A DNA stretch of 64,000 nucleotides from Ravibacter sp037191015 (GCA_037191015.1 JBBCKD010000015.1:1-64000); one strand, 5' to 3'; positions 18,055 to 26,293 are shown, numbered from the stretch's first letter. The notes: generated by a model not told the origin, from the letters alone. Translations and numbers: made by a program.

Positions 18055-18486
18055 TTAAGAATCGATCCGGAGAAAATCACCGTTCATATTGAAAACCAGC
18101 TCCAGCCCGTTTTGAAGCTCGATCTCCTGCCGTTTGTCATCCAGATCCCAGCTTTTAATGTATGAATCAGGGTATTTTTCGTTTATAAAGCCGAGGATTT
18201 TTGCAGGAATTACCGAGTCTGGCAGTTGCGCAGTTGCTTCAATGCTCGTCACTTCATGTTTTTTGTTAAATTCAAGTTTGACGGGCCCTTCGAGCATTAT
18301 GTCATAGGAAAGATCAAGTCCGTCGCGGTCTTTCACGACCTGGAGAATGGCCTGATCCGGAAAATGTTTATTTATATACTCCCGGATGGCCGCCGGCGCC
18401 TTCTCCTGCGGTATGACTGTTTCTTTCGAACATGCTGTCGCCACAAGCAGGAGGATGATAGACAGGAAACCGATTCTGTAATTCAT
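18055..18486 (-). CDS. PepSY-like (DUF2874-type) lipoprotein
   Basis: 143 residues from ATG 18484-18486. A lipoprotein signal peptide ends at LLLVATAC. The mature part holds two PepSY-like repeats: one starting PAAIREYINKHFPDQAI with the strand KLEFNKKHEV, and one starting PAKILGFINEKYPDSY with LELVFNMNGDF. Such small periplasmic proteins are common in Bacteroidota and may act as inhibitors or chaperones of envelope enzymes, but none is well characterised. Monocistronic, convergent with the PorP/SprF-like gene. Confidence 0.85.
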   Translation of the reverse strand: MNYRIGFLSIILLLVATACSKETVIPQEKAPAAIREYINKHFPDQAILQVVKDRDGLDLSYDIMLEGPVKLEFNKKHEVTSIEATAQLPDSVIPAKILGFINEKYPDSYIKSWDLDDKRQEIELQNGLELVFNMNGDFLRIDS

Positions 18487-18724
18487 TATTAAAAGTTTTT
18501 AAATTCTTCCTTACTCTTTTCCGGGTTTTCAGGGATGTCCCGTTCATAAGCGACAGACGTATTCCCGCCGGTCAGATCAATGACAACCGGAAAGCAGCTT
18601 ACCCTAAATTTTTCTGATATTTTTTATCCGCAGGCCGCGAGTAACCCTTGTTACCTTGTAATAATGCTTATGTATAGCGTTTCCTGCCCGGCTTAGCTGA
18701 GCTGAGGTTTTCCATTATGCTCTT

Positions 18725-18850
18725 CCACGTCTCCCGACGGAGGAAGCATGAAAGCCGGTCTGGGACCGGCAATTATGTCAGATATTCATCCGGGTCTCAG
18801 ACCCGGTATCGTTCTCCCACCGTCTAGGCGACCCCGTCAGGAGACGGGAG
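18725..18850. repeat. Cluster of short palindromes (REP-like) in a 372-bp gene-free stretch
   Basis: The gap between 18487 and 18858 holds no gene. Its right part carries several palindromes: gccggtc/gaccggc near 18754-18770, ccgggtct/agacccgg near 18790-18806, and cccgtc/gacggg at 18833-18848. The last is 10 nt from the SDR stop codon and may terminate that gene. The pattern resembles REP-type dispersed repeats of Bacteroidota genomes. The left part of the gap shows nothing I recognise. Confidence 0.55.
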
Positions 18851-18858
18851 AGAACTCA

Positions 18859-19629
18859 TTAATACGTCGCTCTACCGCCGGAAATGTCATAAATAAACCC
18901 TGTCGAAAAGCTATTCTCTTTCGAAACGATAAAAGAGGCCATGGCCGCGACTTCCTCCACGGTACCCAGTCTGGACATAGGGATTTTTGCGGTCATATAA
19001 GCCAGCTGCTCCGGGGCCGTATCGGCATTCATAGCGGTTTTAATCACGGCAGGAGCAAGCCCGTTGATGGTGATACCGGAAGTAGCATACTCTTTGGCCA
19101 CGCCTTTTACCAGCCCTATCACACCCGATTTGCTTGCAGAATACCCGACCATCCCGGGGTTTCCTTCCTTGCCGGCGATAGAGGCTATCAGCAGGATCCT
19201 TCCATAGCCGTTAGGCTCCATTGCCTTAACCGCGTATTTAGTAAGGAGGAAGCTTCCGAGAAGATTGACACGCACCACCCGTTCAAAATCGGAAGTTGCA
19301 AACTCGGTAATTTTTGTATTGGTCGCGCCCACGATACCGGCAGAATTGATCGCTACGTCTATTTTCCCGTAGCGGAAAGAGACTTCGTCTATCGCCGATC
19401 TGATGCTTTGTTCGTCTGAAATATCTGCATGATAGCCTGCTACGGTAAATCCTTCGCGGGTCAGCTCGTCTACGGTATTTTTCAAAGCGGGCTCATTGAA
19501 ATCTGCAAGCGCCAGCCGCGCGCCTTCCCGGCCGACTCGCCGGGCAATAGCTTTGCCGAGCCCTTCGGCGCCGCCTGTAATAAAAACTGTCTGATCCTGG
19601 AAACGATCGGGATAAAAGGGAAAATGCAT
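18859..19629 (-). CDS. Short-chain dehydrogenase/reductase
   Basis: 256 residues from ATG 19627-19629; an in-frame ATG at 19648-19650 would add seven residues and cannot be excluded. It is a classical SDR: nucleotide-binding TGGAEGLGKA, the NSAG motif (INSAGIVGA), catalytic Ser in LLIASIAG and Tyr/Lys in GYSASKSG, ending in the usual substrate/tetramer region FIYDISGGRATY. The Asp after beta2 (ALADFNE) suggests NAD rather than NADP preference. The substrate is not predictable. Cytosolic, stands alone, followed by palindromic repeats. Confidence 0.9.
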   Translation of the reverse strand: MHFPFYPDRFQDQTVFITGGAEGLGKAIARRVGREGARLALADFNEPALKNTVDELTREGFTVAGYHADISDEQSIRSAIDEVSFRYGKIDVAINSAGIVGATNTKITEFATSDFERVVRVNLLGSFLLTKYAVKAMEPNGYGRILLIASIAGKEGNPGMVGYSASKSGVIGLVKGVAKEYATSGITINGLAPAVIKTAMNADTAPEQLAYMTAKIPMSRLGTVEEVAAMASFIVSKENSFSTGFIYDISGGRATY

Positions 19630-19718
19630 ACTGTTATCTGGATAAGGCATTAGGTAATGCTGTCAAAAGCGGGTTCGGGGAAGATACTACTATTATCCTA
19701 CGGTTTTAGGCGGTGAAA

Positions 19719-20273
19719 CTAATTGAGGGAAGGATCTGTCGGATAATGTGCTATAGAGCGGTATTTGCCGCCCATTCGCTTGAGCACCTCGCGCCAGAAT
19801 CCTTTAACCGGGGTATTGAAAAAGAAGGTCGCATCGGCGTCGGTAACGATCCAGGTCTTTTGATCCATTTCTTCATCCAGCTGACCGGCCGCCCAGCCGG
19901 AATAGCCGACAAAAAAGCGGATGTCTTCAGGTTTTAAGGTAAAAGAATTGAGCTCCCGCTTCGCCTGCTCAAAATTTCCGCCCCAGTACATGCCGTTGCC
20001 TATTTCCACACTTTCGGGGATAAGGTCCGGGCGCCTGTGAAGGAAGTGCAGCGTGTTTTTCTCGACAGGACCGCCGAGAAAAAGAGGGATATCCTCGTAA
20101 ATATTCTCGTCAAGGACATCACCCAGGAAAAGATTTGTTTCATAATTTACCACAAACCCCAGAGAACCGGCCTCGGAATGCTCACAAAGGAAAATCACGC
20201 TTCTCTCGAAGTTAGGATCGTTCAGGAAGGGCTCCGCGATCAGGAATGCCCCCTTGCTTATGTTCTCTTTCAT
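19719..20273 (-). CDS. YqgE/AlgH family protein
   Basis: 184 residues from ATG 20271-20273. The sequence matches the whole UPF0301/AlgH domain: an N-terminal KGAFLIAEPFLNDPNFERSV, GSLGFVVN, LGGPVEKNTL, FVGYSGWAAGQLDEE, and a C-terminal WREVLKRMGGKY. Family size is about 180-190 residues, so the gene is complete. The proteins are cytosolic; the molecular function is unresolved despite the AlgH name from alginate regulation in Pseudomonas. Divergent from the universal stress protein gene. The 290-bp space between them shows no further feature that I can support. Confidence 0.93.
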   Translation of the reverse strand: MKENISKGAFLIAEPFLNDPNFERSVIFLCEHSEAGSLGFVVNYETNLFLGDVLDENIYEDIPLFLGGPVEKNTLHFLHRRPDLIPESVEIGNGMYWGGNFEQAKRELNSFTLKPEDIRFFVGYSGWAAGQLDEEMDQKTWIVTDADATFFFNTPVKGFWREVLKRMGGKYRSIAHYPTDPSLN

Positions 20274-20563
20274 TTTTCCGATTGTTGATTGCCTGCGGCT
20301 ATTTTATATCAACATATTGCTACCTGCTTGATTTACCGAAGTTTTTTGAAAAAAGTTCGTAAATTTTAGATGAATATGCAGAGGAAGACGTCAGATACGT
20401 TTTCCTGTAAATGATCAATGCAGGTCAAAAGGGTGATGATGATCATTTGGGAATATCGTCAGACCCCGTACATTGTTTTGATTATTTCATTATCTGATTG
20501 TATCTCCCGATTCCCGGTGGTTATCGGGGCGGGACTTATCACCACATTAAATCTAAAATCAAT

Positions 20564-21388
20564 ATGAAAAGCTATCTGGTTCCGGTCGATTTTTCAAGTA
20601 ATGCCCAGCGCGCGCTTTCGGCCGCGCGGATTCTGGCCAAAACTACAGGCGCTCATCTTTACGTTTTGCACGCCCACCAGCCTTATATCCCCGATATTGC
20701 CCTGGGAGCTCCCGGTATGCCGCTTCCCGAGGATTTCGAAGAAGCGTTCAGAAACGATCTGCAGCAATATGTCGATGACCTGATTGCGGACGGGTTTTCT
20801 GCGCAAGGGATCTGGGAGCAGGGAATCGTGGCCGACGTCGTGAAGGAGAAAATAGAAGCGCTCAACCCGGAGCTGGTCATCATCGGCCGGACGGGCACCG
20901 GCGGATTTGTCGACAGGCTCTTCGGTACTGCCGCCAGTGATATCGTAAAAGTTTCGAAGGTCCCGGTCCTGGTTATCCCGCCCCAGGTACACCCGGAAAG
21001 TTTCAGGGAAATAGTATATGCAACCCAGCTCGAGCATGAGGAAGGGCATGTGATCGGTAAGGTGCTGGAGCTGTCGAGACAGCTGAGCGGGCGGGTCACT
21101 TTCCTGAAAATAAATTCGCTTACACAGCCTAACGTCCAGGACGACAACCAGTTTATCCATGATATCACGGCTGAGTTCGGTTTGCCGGAGAGTGAATTTA
21201 TGATCGAGGATGCGGGGTCGGTCATAGGCGGTATTGAACAATACGCCAAAGAGCTGAATGCCGATCTGCTTGTGGTAGCGACGAGGAGCCGGGGCATACT
21301 GGAACAGCTTTTCGTCGATCCGAGCATTACGGCGAAGTTAATCGTGAGAACGTCGATTCCGTTGCTGGTCTATCATCTTGAAGAATAG
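20564..21388 (+). CDS. Tandem-domain universal stress protein
   Basis: 274 residues from ATG 20564 (MKSYLVPVDFSSNAQRAL); an upstream in-frame extension lacks family similarity. There are two UspA domains. The first (about 1-140) has the ATP-binding pattern GTGGFVDRLFGTAAS followed by VPVLVIPP. The second (about 145-274) ends with TRSRGILEQLF and IPLLVYH and has lost the clear G-x-x-G-x9-G motif, so probably only the first half binds nucleotide. A cytosolic stress or adaptation protein. It is divergent from yqgE, and no partner gene is coupled to it. Confidence 0.9.
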   Translation: MKSYLVPVDFSSNAQRALSAARILAKTTGAHLYVLHAHQPYIPDIALGAPGMPLPEDFEEAFRNDLQQYVDDLIADGFSAQGIWEQGIVADVVKEKIEALNPELVIIGRTGTGGFVDRLFGTAASDIVKVSKVPVLVIPPQVHPESFREIVYATQLEHEEGHVIGKVLELSRQLSGRVTFLKINSLTQPNVQDDNQFIHDITAEFGLPESEFMIEDAGSVIGGIEQYAKELNADLLVVATRSRGILEQLFVDPSITAKLIVRTSIPLLVYHLEE

Positions 21389-21499
21389 ATGCCTTATCAG
21401 CCAGGTCGACCGCTTGTAAAAATGTAAATCGGGACTACTGGTATTATTTCGCGGTTTTTGGTATGTTTGAGCAGATATGACACTCATCAAACCTGCCAA

Positions 21500-21844
21500 A
21501 TGAATTTAAACCGAACAGACCTGTTCCTGATTTTAAAGGGGAACAATTTTGAAAGCCATCAGTTGCCCGGCATCAAAGGAGAGCTGGAAGCGCTGGAAGA
21601 GGACAAGTGGAACCGGTTGTTGCTTACCGAGTTTCACGATCCCAAATTTTTCCAGATCGTTTCCTTCTTGGGGGGCACGCTGGGGATAGACCGGTTCCTG
21701 ATCGGCGATACCGGTTTGGGAGTCGCCAAGCTTCTCACATGCGGAGGAATGGGTATCTGGACCATTATCGACTGGTTCCTGATTGCCGGTGTGGCAAGGG
21801 AAAAGAATGCGTTGAAACTTAAAGAGCTTCTGGCGGGGTATTAG
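21500..21844 (+). CDS. TM2 domain membrane protein
   Basis: 114 residues from ATG 21500 (MNLNRTDLFLILKGNNFE). An amphipathic N-terminal region of about 55 residues is followed by a TM2 domain: two helices around the conserved GTLGIDRFLIGDTGLGVAKL and GGMGIWTIIDWFLI. A TATGTTTG -7 element lies at 21462-21469, but the -33 box is weak. The gene starts a closely packed run (TM2, DUF2752, DUF4870, M48) of the kind often seen in Bacteroidota, whose joint role is unknown. Confidence 0.88.
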   Translation: MNLNRTDLFLILKGNNFESHQLPGIKGELEALEEDKWNRLLLTEFHDPKFFQIVSFLGGTLGIDRFLIGDTGLGVAKLLTCGGMGIWTIIDWFLIAGVAREKNALKLKELLAGY

Positions 21845-21845
21845 C

Positions 21846-22253
21846 GTGTTATCTGTACGACGCCTTTACACCATCGTTTTACTGGCCGGCGCCGGCGGTT
21901 TTGCCTGGCTGGGGTATTCCCTGCTCAATCACCGGCCTTTAGGCGGAGGAGTTTGCCTGATCAAGCAGGTAACCGGCGTACCTTGTCCCTCCTGCGGGAC
22001 TACGCGGGCCATCGATGCGCTGCTGCACGGCCATTTTACGGAGTCTGTGCTCCTGAACCCGTTCGGCCTGCTGGTGTTTGCCGCTATGGCATTATTCCCT
22101 TTATGGGTACTTGCCGACCTGCTTTCAGGGAAGAAGTCATTTTTTTATTTCTACAGCCGGGTAGAGAAATTATTGCAAAGAAAATATATAGCCATTCCAT
22201 TAGTCATACTGGTGCTATTGAACTGGATATGGAATATCTTTAAAGGATTATGA
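21846..22253 (+). CDS. DUF2752 membrane protein
   Basis: 135 residues; GTG start at 21846, one base after the TM2 gene stop. The hallmark PCPSCGTTRAIDALLHG of DUF2752 is present, with its CxxC pair on the loop between helix 1 and helix 2, plus three to four membrane helices. The CxxC suggests metal binding or thiol chemistry, but the function is unknown. The stop codon overlaps the next gene start (ATGA at 22250-22253), so it is co-translated with the DUF4870 gene. Confidence 0.88.
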   Translation: MLSVRRLYTIVLLAGAGGFAWLGYSLLNHRPLGGGVCLIKQVTGVPCPSCGTTRAIDALLHGHFTESVLLNPFGLLVFAAMALFPLWVLADLLSGKKSFFYFYSRVEKLLQRKYIAIPLVILVLLNWIWNIFKGL

Positions 22254-22687
22254 TAGCAGTCAGGCCGTTTCCTTATAAACCGGGCGACCACGAAAAAGAG
22301 AAGGCTTCAAACAGCTATCTCATGTCGCTTATTGCCCTGATCGCCGGCTTGCCGCTCCCGATCGTAAACCTGATCGCAACTTTCTTTTTCTATCTCGGCA
22401 ACCGCAACGGCACCTATTTTGTAAGATGGCATTGTATACAGGCGCTCCTGTCGCAGCTCAGCCTGCTTTTTATGAACAGCTACGGCTTCTGGTGGACGAT
22501 ATCCATACTTTTCAGGGACGGCCAGGTTACCAACGATTATATCGCTTATATGATCACCATCGCGATGTTCAACCTGGTCGATTTTGCCGCGACTATCTAT
22601 ACCGCTATCCAAACCAGGAAAGGGAGACACGTCGAGTGGTTGTTTTACGGCGATCTGACCAACCGGCTGGTTCGTCCGGTCCGTTGA
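22250..22687 (+). CDS. DUF4870-like membrane protein
   Basis: 145 residues from ATG 22250, overlapping the DUF2752 stop by 4 nt. Three or four helices; the segment TYFVRWHCIQALLSQ corresponds to the conserved (V)xxHxxQA motif of Tic20/DUF4870 proteins. Function unknown. Part of the membrane gene run ending with M48, whose start lies 48 nt downstream. Confidence 0.82.
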   Translation: MIAVRPFPYKPGDHEKEKASNSYLMSLIALIAGLPLPIVNLIATFFFYLGNRNGTYFVRWHCIQALLSQLSLLFMNSYGFWWTISILFRDGQVTNDYIAYMITIAMFNLVDFAATIYTAIQTRKGRHVEWLFYGDLTNRLVRPVR

Positions 22688-22735
22688 ACCAGAGGCTGCT
22701 TTGACCGCCCACCTAACAGCTAATACCTAAAAAAC

Positions 22736-23536
22736 ATGGGACGCATACTGATACAGGCCTTTCTGCTGATCGCACTTTTTTTCGGAGCATATAACATGTT
22801 CAGACAGGTTGACTGGGTAAATCTTTTTGAGATCCGGCAAACAGCAGACAAGACCGAAAAGAAGCTGGGCGATATGTTATGGACGATTTTCAGGAAGTCC
22901 GATCGTGAAGTAAAAGATAAGCTGCTTACCCAAAGCCTGGACAGTATCCTGGTAAAGCTGTGCGACCGTAATGATATTTCGAAAGAAAGCATAAAGCTGC
23001 ATATCCTTGAAAAGGATGAAGTAAATGCATTTGCCCTGCCTGACGGCCACCTGATAATCTATACGGGGCTTATCGCTGTGTGCGAAAACCCGGAAGAACT
23101 GGCCGGCGTGATGGCGCATGAGCTGGCTCATATCGAGCTGGATCATGTCATGAAGAAGCTGGTGAAAGAGATCGGGCTGTCGGTCCTGGTTTCGATGACT
23201 ACCGGTTCGGGCGGCGGGGAAATAGCCAGGGAGGTAGCTCGTACGCTGTCTTCATCGGCTTTCGACCGGAAACAGGAGAAAGAGGCAGACATTGCCGCTG
23301 TCGACTACATGGCGACGGCAGACATCGACCCCAAGCCGTTCGGAGAATTCCTTTACCGCCTGGGGGGAAAGAATGGCCGGATGAGCGAGTACCTTTCCTG
23401 GCTCAGCACGCATCCCGATTCCAGGGAAAGGGGAGAGTATATCATAGGCTATGCGGAGGAGAAAAGTTATGAGGCTAAGCCTGTGCTGGGGGGTGAAACA
23501 TGGAGCAGGATTAAGGGAGAGCTGGCGGAAGAGTAG
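22736..23536 (+). CDS. M48 family zinc metallopeptidase, membrane-anchored
   Basis: 266 residues from ATG 22736. One N-terminal helix (residues about 5-20) anchors the protein. The peptidase domain has HELAH in GVMAHELAHIELDH (zinc His pair and catalytic Glu, about residues 128-132), the third ligand region KQEKEADIAAVDYM, and a late STHPDSRERGEYI. These match OMA1/BepA-like M48 enzymes that act on envelope proteins. The last 37 codons contain the 64-bp segment (23426-23489) repeated exactly at 31233-31296. This copy is intact and ends in GGETWSRIKGELAEE, while the distant copy ends differently (DAGTWSRVLEEAE). The gene forms the left border of an accessory island. Confidence 0.92.
   Translation: MGRILIQAFLLIALFFGAYNMFRQVDWVNLFEIRQTADKTEKKLGDMLWTIFRKSDREVKDKLLTQSLDSILVKLCDRNDISKESIKLHILEKDEVNAFALPDGHLIIYTGLIAVCENPEELAGVMAHELAHIELDHVMKKLVKEIGLSVLVSMTTGSGGGEIAREVARTLSSSAFDRKQEKEADIAAVDYMATADIDPKPFGEFLYRLGGKNGRMSEYLSWLSTHPDSRERGEYIIGYAEEKSYEAKPVLGGETWSRIKGELAEE
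23426..23489 (+). repeat. Left copy of 64-bp perfect direct repeat flanking the island
   Basis: Identical over 64 bp to 31233-31296. It lies inside the 3' part of the intact M48 gene and encodes RGEYIIGYAEEKSYEAKPVL. Beyond the repeat the two copies still align weakly, so both derive from M48 gene ends. Confidence 0.93.
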
Positions 23537-23592
23537 TGAGAGCTGCGGATTCAATCTTCCGGCAGATAAAATTCCTGAATAACGATAGTGGC

Positions 23593-23745
23593 TCAACCGG
23601 TTAATTTTTCCGGGAATAGCATTATGGAAAGCTCGGTAACCGACATTTTGTAGAGAACAGCGAGATGAGGAAGATAGTTTACCGTTGGTAAGGATTTGGA
23701 GCTTTCCCAATTGTGAACGGTGCTCTGCTACTTGACTCCTGCGAC
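23593..23745 (-). pseudogene. Remnant of an XRE-family (Cro/C1-type) transcription regulator
   Basis: Read on the minus strand from about 23742, the frame gives AGVK, a TAG stop, then QSTVHNWESSKSLPTVNYL and LAVLYKMSVTELS, ending at a TGA (complement of 23593-23595). This is the second half of an XRE helix-turn-helix: recognition helix with VxxWE, then the P-T-x-x-YL-x-x-LA segment. The first half is missing, since a TAA lies just upstream, and an in-frame stop splits what is left, so it is a decayed gene. The rest of the 429-bp gap to 23965 has no gene. Confidence 0.7.
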
Positions 23746-23895
23746 ATTTTATGTGTGATACGAAGACGTTATACTTTAATTATAGCTTAACTGAAGATTT
23801 TGTTGGTTGTATGTTCTGTTCATGGAGCATAAAGTATTTGTGAGAGAAAGTAGTACTAATTTGTGTTTTACTAGTATTGTTAAAGGGGTGAGGAG

Positions 23896-23942
23896 GATAC
23901 TATTATTACTATCATTATTGCTATCACTATTACTACTACACT
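23896..23942. repeat. Degenerate trinucleotide tract upstream of the LuxR-type regulator
   Basis: An imperfect run of act/att/atc triplets, about 45 bp long, ends 24 bp before the regulator start codon. It is not an exact microsatellite. It may influence promoter spacing or simply reflect the A+T bias of the island. Confidence 0.5.
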
Positions 23943-23965
23943 AACAAGCCAGTTTCCAGCTATAG

Positions 23966-24580
23966 ATGCGAATCCTAATTTCAACACCGGATCAGTTTCT
24001 GACTGATATTCTTCAGGAGTACCTTAAAAAAAAAGGATATGAAGCGGACACATCAGATCTTACTCCCGAAATATTAAAAAGCAAAATATCTTTTGTTTCA
24101 CCAAGCATCGTGATCCTCTCTATGCCGTTGTTTTTAAAAGCTGTATGGAAAACTTATGATACTGTGCTGCAAGAGTATCCTGAGACGTGCTATCTCTTAC
24201 TCGTAAAGGAGGAAGATCCACTCATTTTGAAGCAAATTTCCGAGAGTACTATTATTTCCGGGATCAGCCACGAAGCTGATGGGGTTCTGGGACTGCTTGA
24301 ATGCATTGAAGCGGCGCAAGGAGGTGAAAGATATCTTTCTCCGTTTATCCGGCGTTGCATCACGATGATTGACCGACAGTTATTTGCAAGCCTAACAATC
24401 ACGGAAAAGAGAATTGTATATCTGATACTAGAAGGCTACAAAACCGAGGAGATTGCTGAGATCATGTTCAGAAGCGTAGATACGATCAAAACCCACCGAC
24501 GATCGATTAAAATGAAGCTAGGGATTACAGGAGGGAAGAAGGCATTAATGGAAGGTTTAAGTGAATTAATCACCTTGTAA
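23966..24580 (+). CDS. LuxR-type DNA-binding regulator with degenerate receiver domain
   Basis: 204 residues from ATG 23966. The C-terminus (about 140-204) is a LuxR/NarL helix-turn-helix: LTITEKRIVYLILEGYKTEEIAEIMFRSVDTIKTHRRSIKMKLG. The N-terminus (1-120) has the alternating pattern of a CheY-like receiver (RILISTPDQFL, SPSIVILSMPLF, CYLLLVKEED). The acidic pair after beta1 is replaced by TPD, and the beta3 aspartate that normally takes the phosphate is replaced by Ser in VILSMP. It is thus an atypical, probably phosphorylation-independent regulator. It is the first intact gene of the island, in the same direction as the peptide cassette, and is a natural candidate to control it. No sensor kinase is nearby. 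Confidence 0.85.
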   Translation: MRILISTPDQFLTDILQEYLKKKGYEADTSDLTPEILKSKISFVSPSIVILSMPLFLKAVWKTYDTVLQEYPETCYLLLVKEEDPLILKQISESTIISGISHEADGVLGLLECIEAAQGGERYLSPFIRRCITMIDRQLFASLTITEKRIVYLILEGYKTEEIAEIMFRSVDTIKTHRRSIKMKLGITGGKKALMEGLSELITL

Positions 24581-24691
24581 ATCAGATAAAATACTCAATT
24601 TGATGCTTGAGTAGTATTAAAAATGGGTAAGGAAACAGAAATATTAAATAGTACTTTTACTTCATCTTACAACTTAAAATTTTATAATATT

Positions 24692-24943
24692 ATGATTGTT
24701 AAAAAATTGTCTAAGTATCTCCTTTTTGTGGGAGCTTTTGCAGTTTCTTTTCTAGGTATATCCATAACAAGCCAGGAAGAAATGATCGCAGGAGAAGCAG
24801 TAACAGTTCACTCGCTATCTATTACAGAGGCAAGCGCCTGTGGAGGGGAAGGATTACCGAATTGGGCCTTTACATGTAATGATTTCGGACGTTGTGCGAT
24901 CAGGGAGGCAGGAACACCAGAGAACCCTTGCGCTCCCCAATAA
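24692..24943 (+). CDS. Small exported cysteine-rich peptide, NVEALA-family-like
   Basis: 83 residues from ATG 24692 (MIVKKLSKYLLFVGAFAVSF); upstream in-frame codons do not form a signal peptide. A signal/TM segment (about 8-26) precedes a spacer with EEMIAGEAVTVHSLSITEASACGGEG, whose ITEASACGGEG aligns with the NVEALAxGE motif of the Bacteroidota NVEALA peptides. A short tail follows (LPNWAFTCNDFGRC, then AGTPENPCAPQ). There are four Cys in the mature region, enough for two disulfides. Known NVEALA genes encode tiny exported peptides of unknown function with variable Cys-rich tails, often beside propeller lipoproteins, as here. The family call is by pattern only. Confidence 0.65.
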   Translation: MIVKKLSKYLLFVGAFAVSFLGISITSQEEMIAGEAVTVHSLSITEASACGGEGLPNWAFTCNDFGRCAIREAGTPENPCAPQ

Positions 24944-24972
24944 TTTTTAACTGAAGATTTGATTTAACAAAT

Positions 24973-25091
24973 AGAGGATATCTGAAAGTGTGCCATCGTT
25001 AAGGGTATATGAACTGTTTTTTTTTACAGATTAATGGTATATTATCCTTTCTGAGGTATAGGGTCTTGGATCTATTTTTCTGATATCCTCT
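24973..25091. repeat. Long-range 10-bp inverted repeat between peptide gene and DUF4221 gene
   Basis: agaggatatc at 24973-24982 is repeated inverted as gatatcctct at 25082-25091, 99 nt apart, and the right arm runs into six T. It could form a large terminator or leader structure controlling read-through from the peptide gene into the lipoprotein genes. The spacer is very A+T rich. Confidence 0.45.
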
Positions 25092-25120
25092 TTTTTAGCT
25101 TTATTTTTTTATTTGTAATC

Positions 25121-26293
25121 ATGGTTCGCTTGTGTTGTATCCTTTTAGGAGGATTTTTATTTATTTGCTGTGAGAAGAAAAGTAATCGAATTATTTTTGA
25201 TACAGATAGGAAGTTTCGAGACATTGTGTCTATTGAGGAGAAGGGTATGCTGGAAATCGATACGGATTCCGTTACGTCGCCAATGGTCAATGCTCTTCAG
25301 GAATACGAAGATTCTTCGGGCAATCATTTCTTGATGTACCTGAATGAAGAAACGGGAAATCTTTATATAAATGATCTGTCAAACGGTGGTATAGTTGACA
25401 GGATAGTCATCAAAGATTTGAAAAATAGCTATAAAAAACCTTATCAAGGGTTCTATTTTCATAGTAGGGATTCAATATTTGTTTTTTCATTTCTCCCGAA
25501 AGTGCTGCTGGTAGATAATAAAGGAGATATAAAGAAAGAATATATTTTAAGAGGAAAGGATATTTCAGATGATCGCAATGATCTCCTGTTTAAAGGTATA
25601 TGGTCTTCCACATTGGTAGCATCCTACTTGAAGGGAGATTCCCTACTACTGGGTTCAGTACGTTTTGGTAACGCATCGTCAGGGAAAAAATATATTCAGA
25701 TTGTGCTTAATCTGAAAACCGGGTATTCCAGTGAAGGGAGCATTGTAGCGCCGGAAATATATAACAGGTTCAATTTCGGAGGTAAGCATTATGACATGTA
25801 TTCAGTTTGTGCAAATCCTATTGCGGATCTTCTGGTCTATAGCTTTCCCGGGTACCAGAACCTTATGATCCAATCTCTTAAAAGCAATGAAATTTATGAG
25901 GAAGAAGCTGGAAGTAGACGTGTTACTTATTTTGAAGAGTTTGACAAACTAAAATACAAGAATTCAAAACCTAAGGAGCACCTGGAATATTTTATGAACA
26001 CATCTTGTTTTGGAGGTATTTATTTTGACCGCTATAGAAATTTATACTATCGTATCTCTCTGCTCCCCATAGATAACAGTAGCTTTTATAATAGCGGCAA
26101 AAAGCCTCAATCTAAACAGTTGTCTATATCAGTTTTTGATTCTAAGTTTAGATACCTTGGTGAAAAACTTTTGGAGAAGAATAAATATGAAATGTTCAGT
26201 GCATTTGTTTCACATGACGGCTTTTTCATTCAAAATAAAATAGGAAAAGATGATATACTGAGATTTACCAGATTTTCAGTAAGAGAGATTTAA
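25121..26293 (+). CDS. DUF4221 family lipoprotein (beta-propeller type)
   Basis: 390 residues from ATG 25121. A very short lipoprotein signal peptide (MVRLCCILLGGFLFICC) is followed by EKK. The body has repeated short beta strands such as DSIFVFSFLPKVLLVDNKG, with late signatures GGIYFDRYRNLYYRI and SVFDSKFRYLGEKLL, as in DUF4221. These Bacteroidota lipoproteins resemble the BF3164/6-bladed propeller group found beside NVEALA peptides. Likely periplasmic or surface-exposed; a ligand or peptide receptor role is plausible but untested. Codon use and base composition are clearly more A+T rich than outside the island. Confidence 0.8.
   Translation: MVRLCCILLGGFLFICCEKKSNRIIFDTDRKFRDIVSIEEKGMLEIDTDSVTSPMVNALQEYEDSSGNHFLMYLNEETGNLYINDLSNGGIVDRIVIKDLKNSYKKPYQGFYFHSRDSIFVFSFLPKVLLVDNKGDIKKEYILRGKDISDDRNDLLFKGIWSSTLVASYLKGDSLLLGSVRFGNASSGKKYIQIVLNLKTGYSSEGSIVAPEIYNRFNFGGKHYDMYSVCANPIADLLVYSFPGYQNLMIQSLKSNEIYEEEAGSRRVTYFEEFDKLKYKNSKPKEHLEYFMNTSCFGGIYFDRYRNLYYRISLLPIDNSSFYNSGKKPQSKQLSISVFDSKFRYLGEKLLEKNKYEMFSAFVSHDGFFIQNKIGKDDILRFTRFSVREI

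Noticed and set aside
23896..23942. Possible CRISPR or exact microsatellite
   Set aside because: The triplets are imperfect and there is no repeat-spacer periodicity; no cas genes are in the window.
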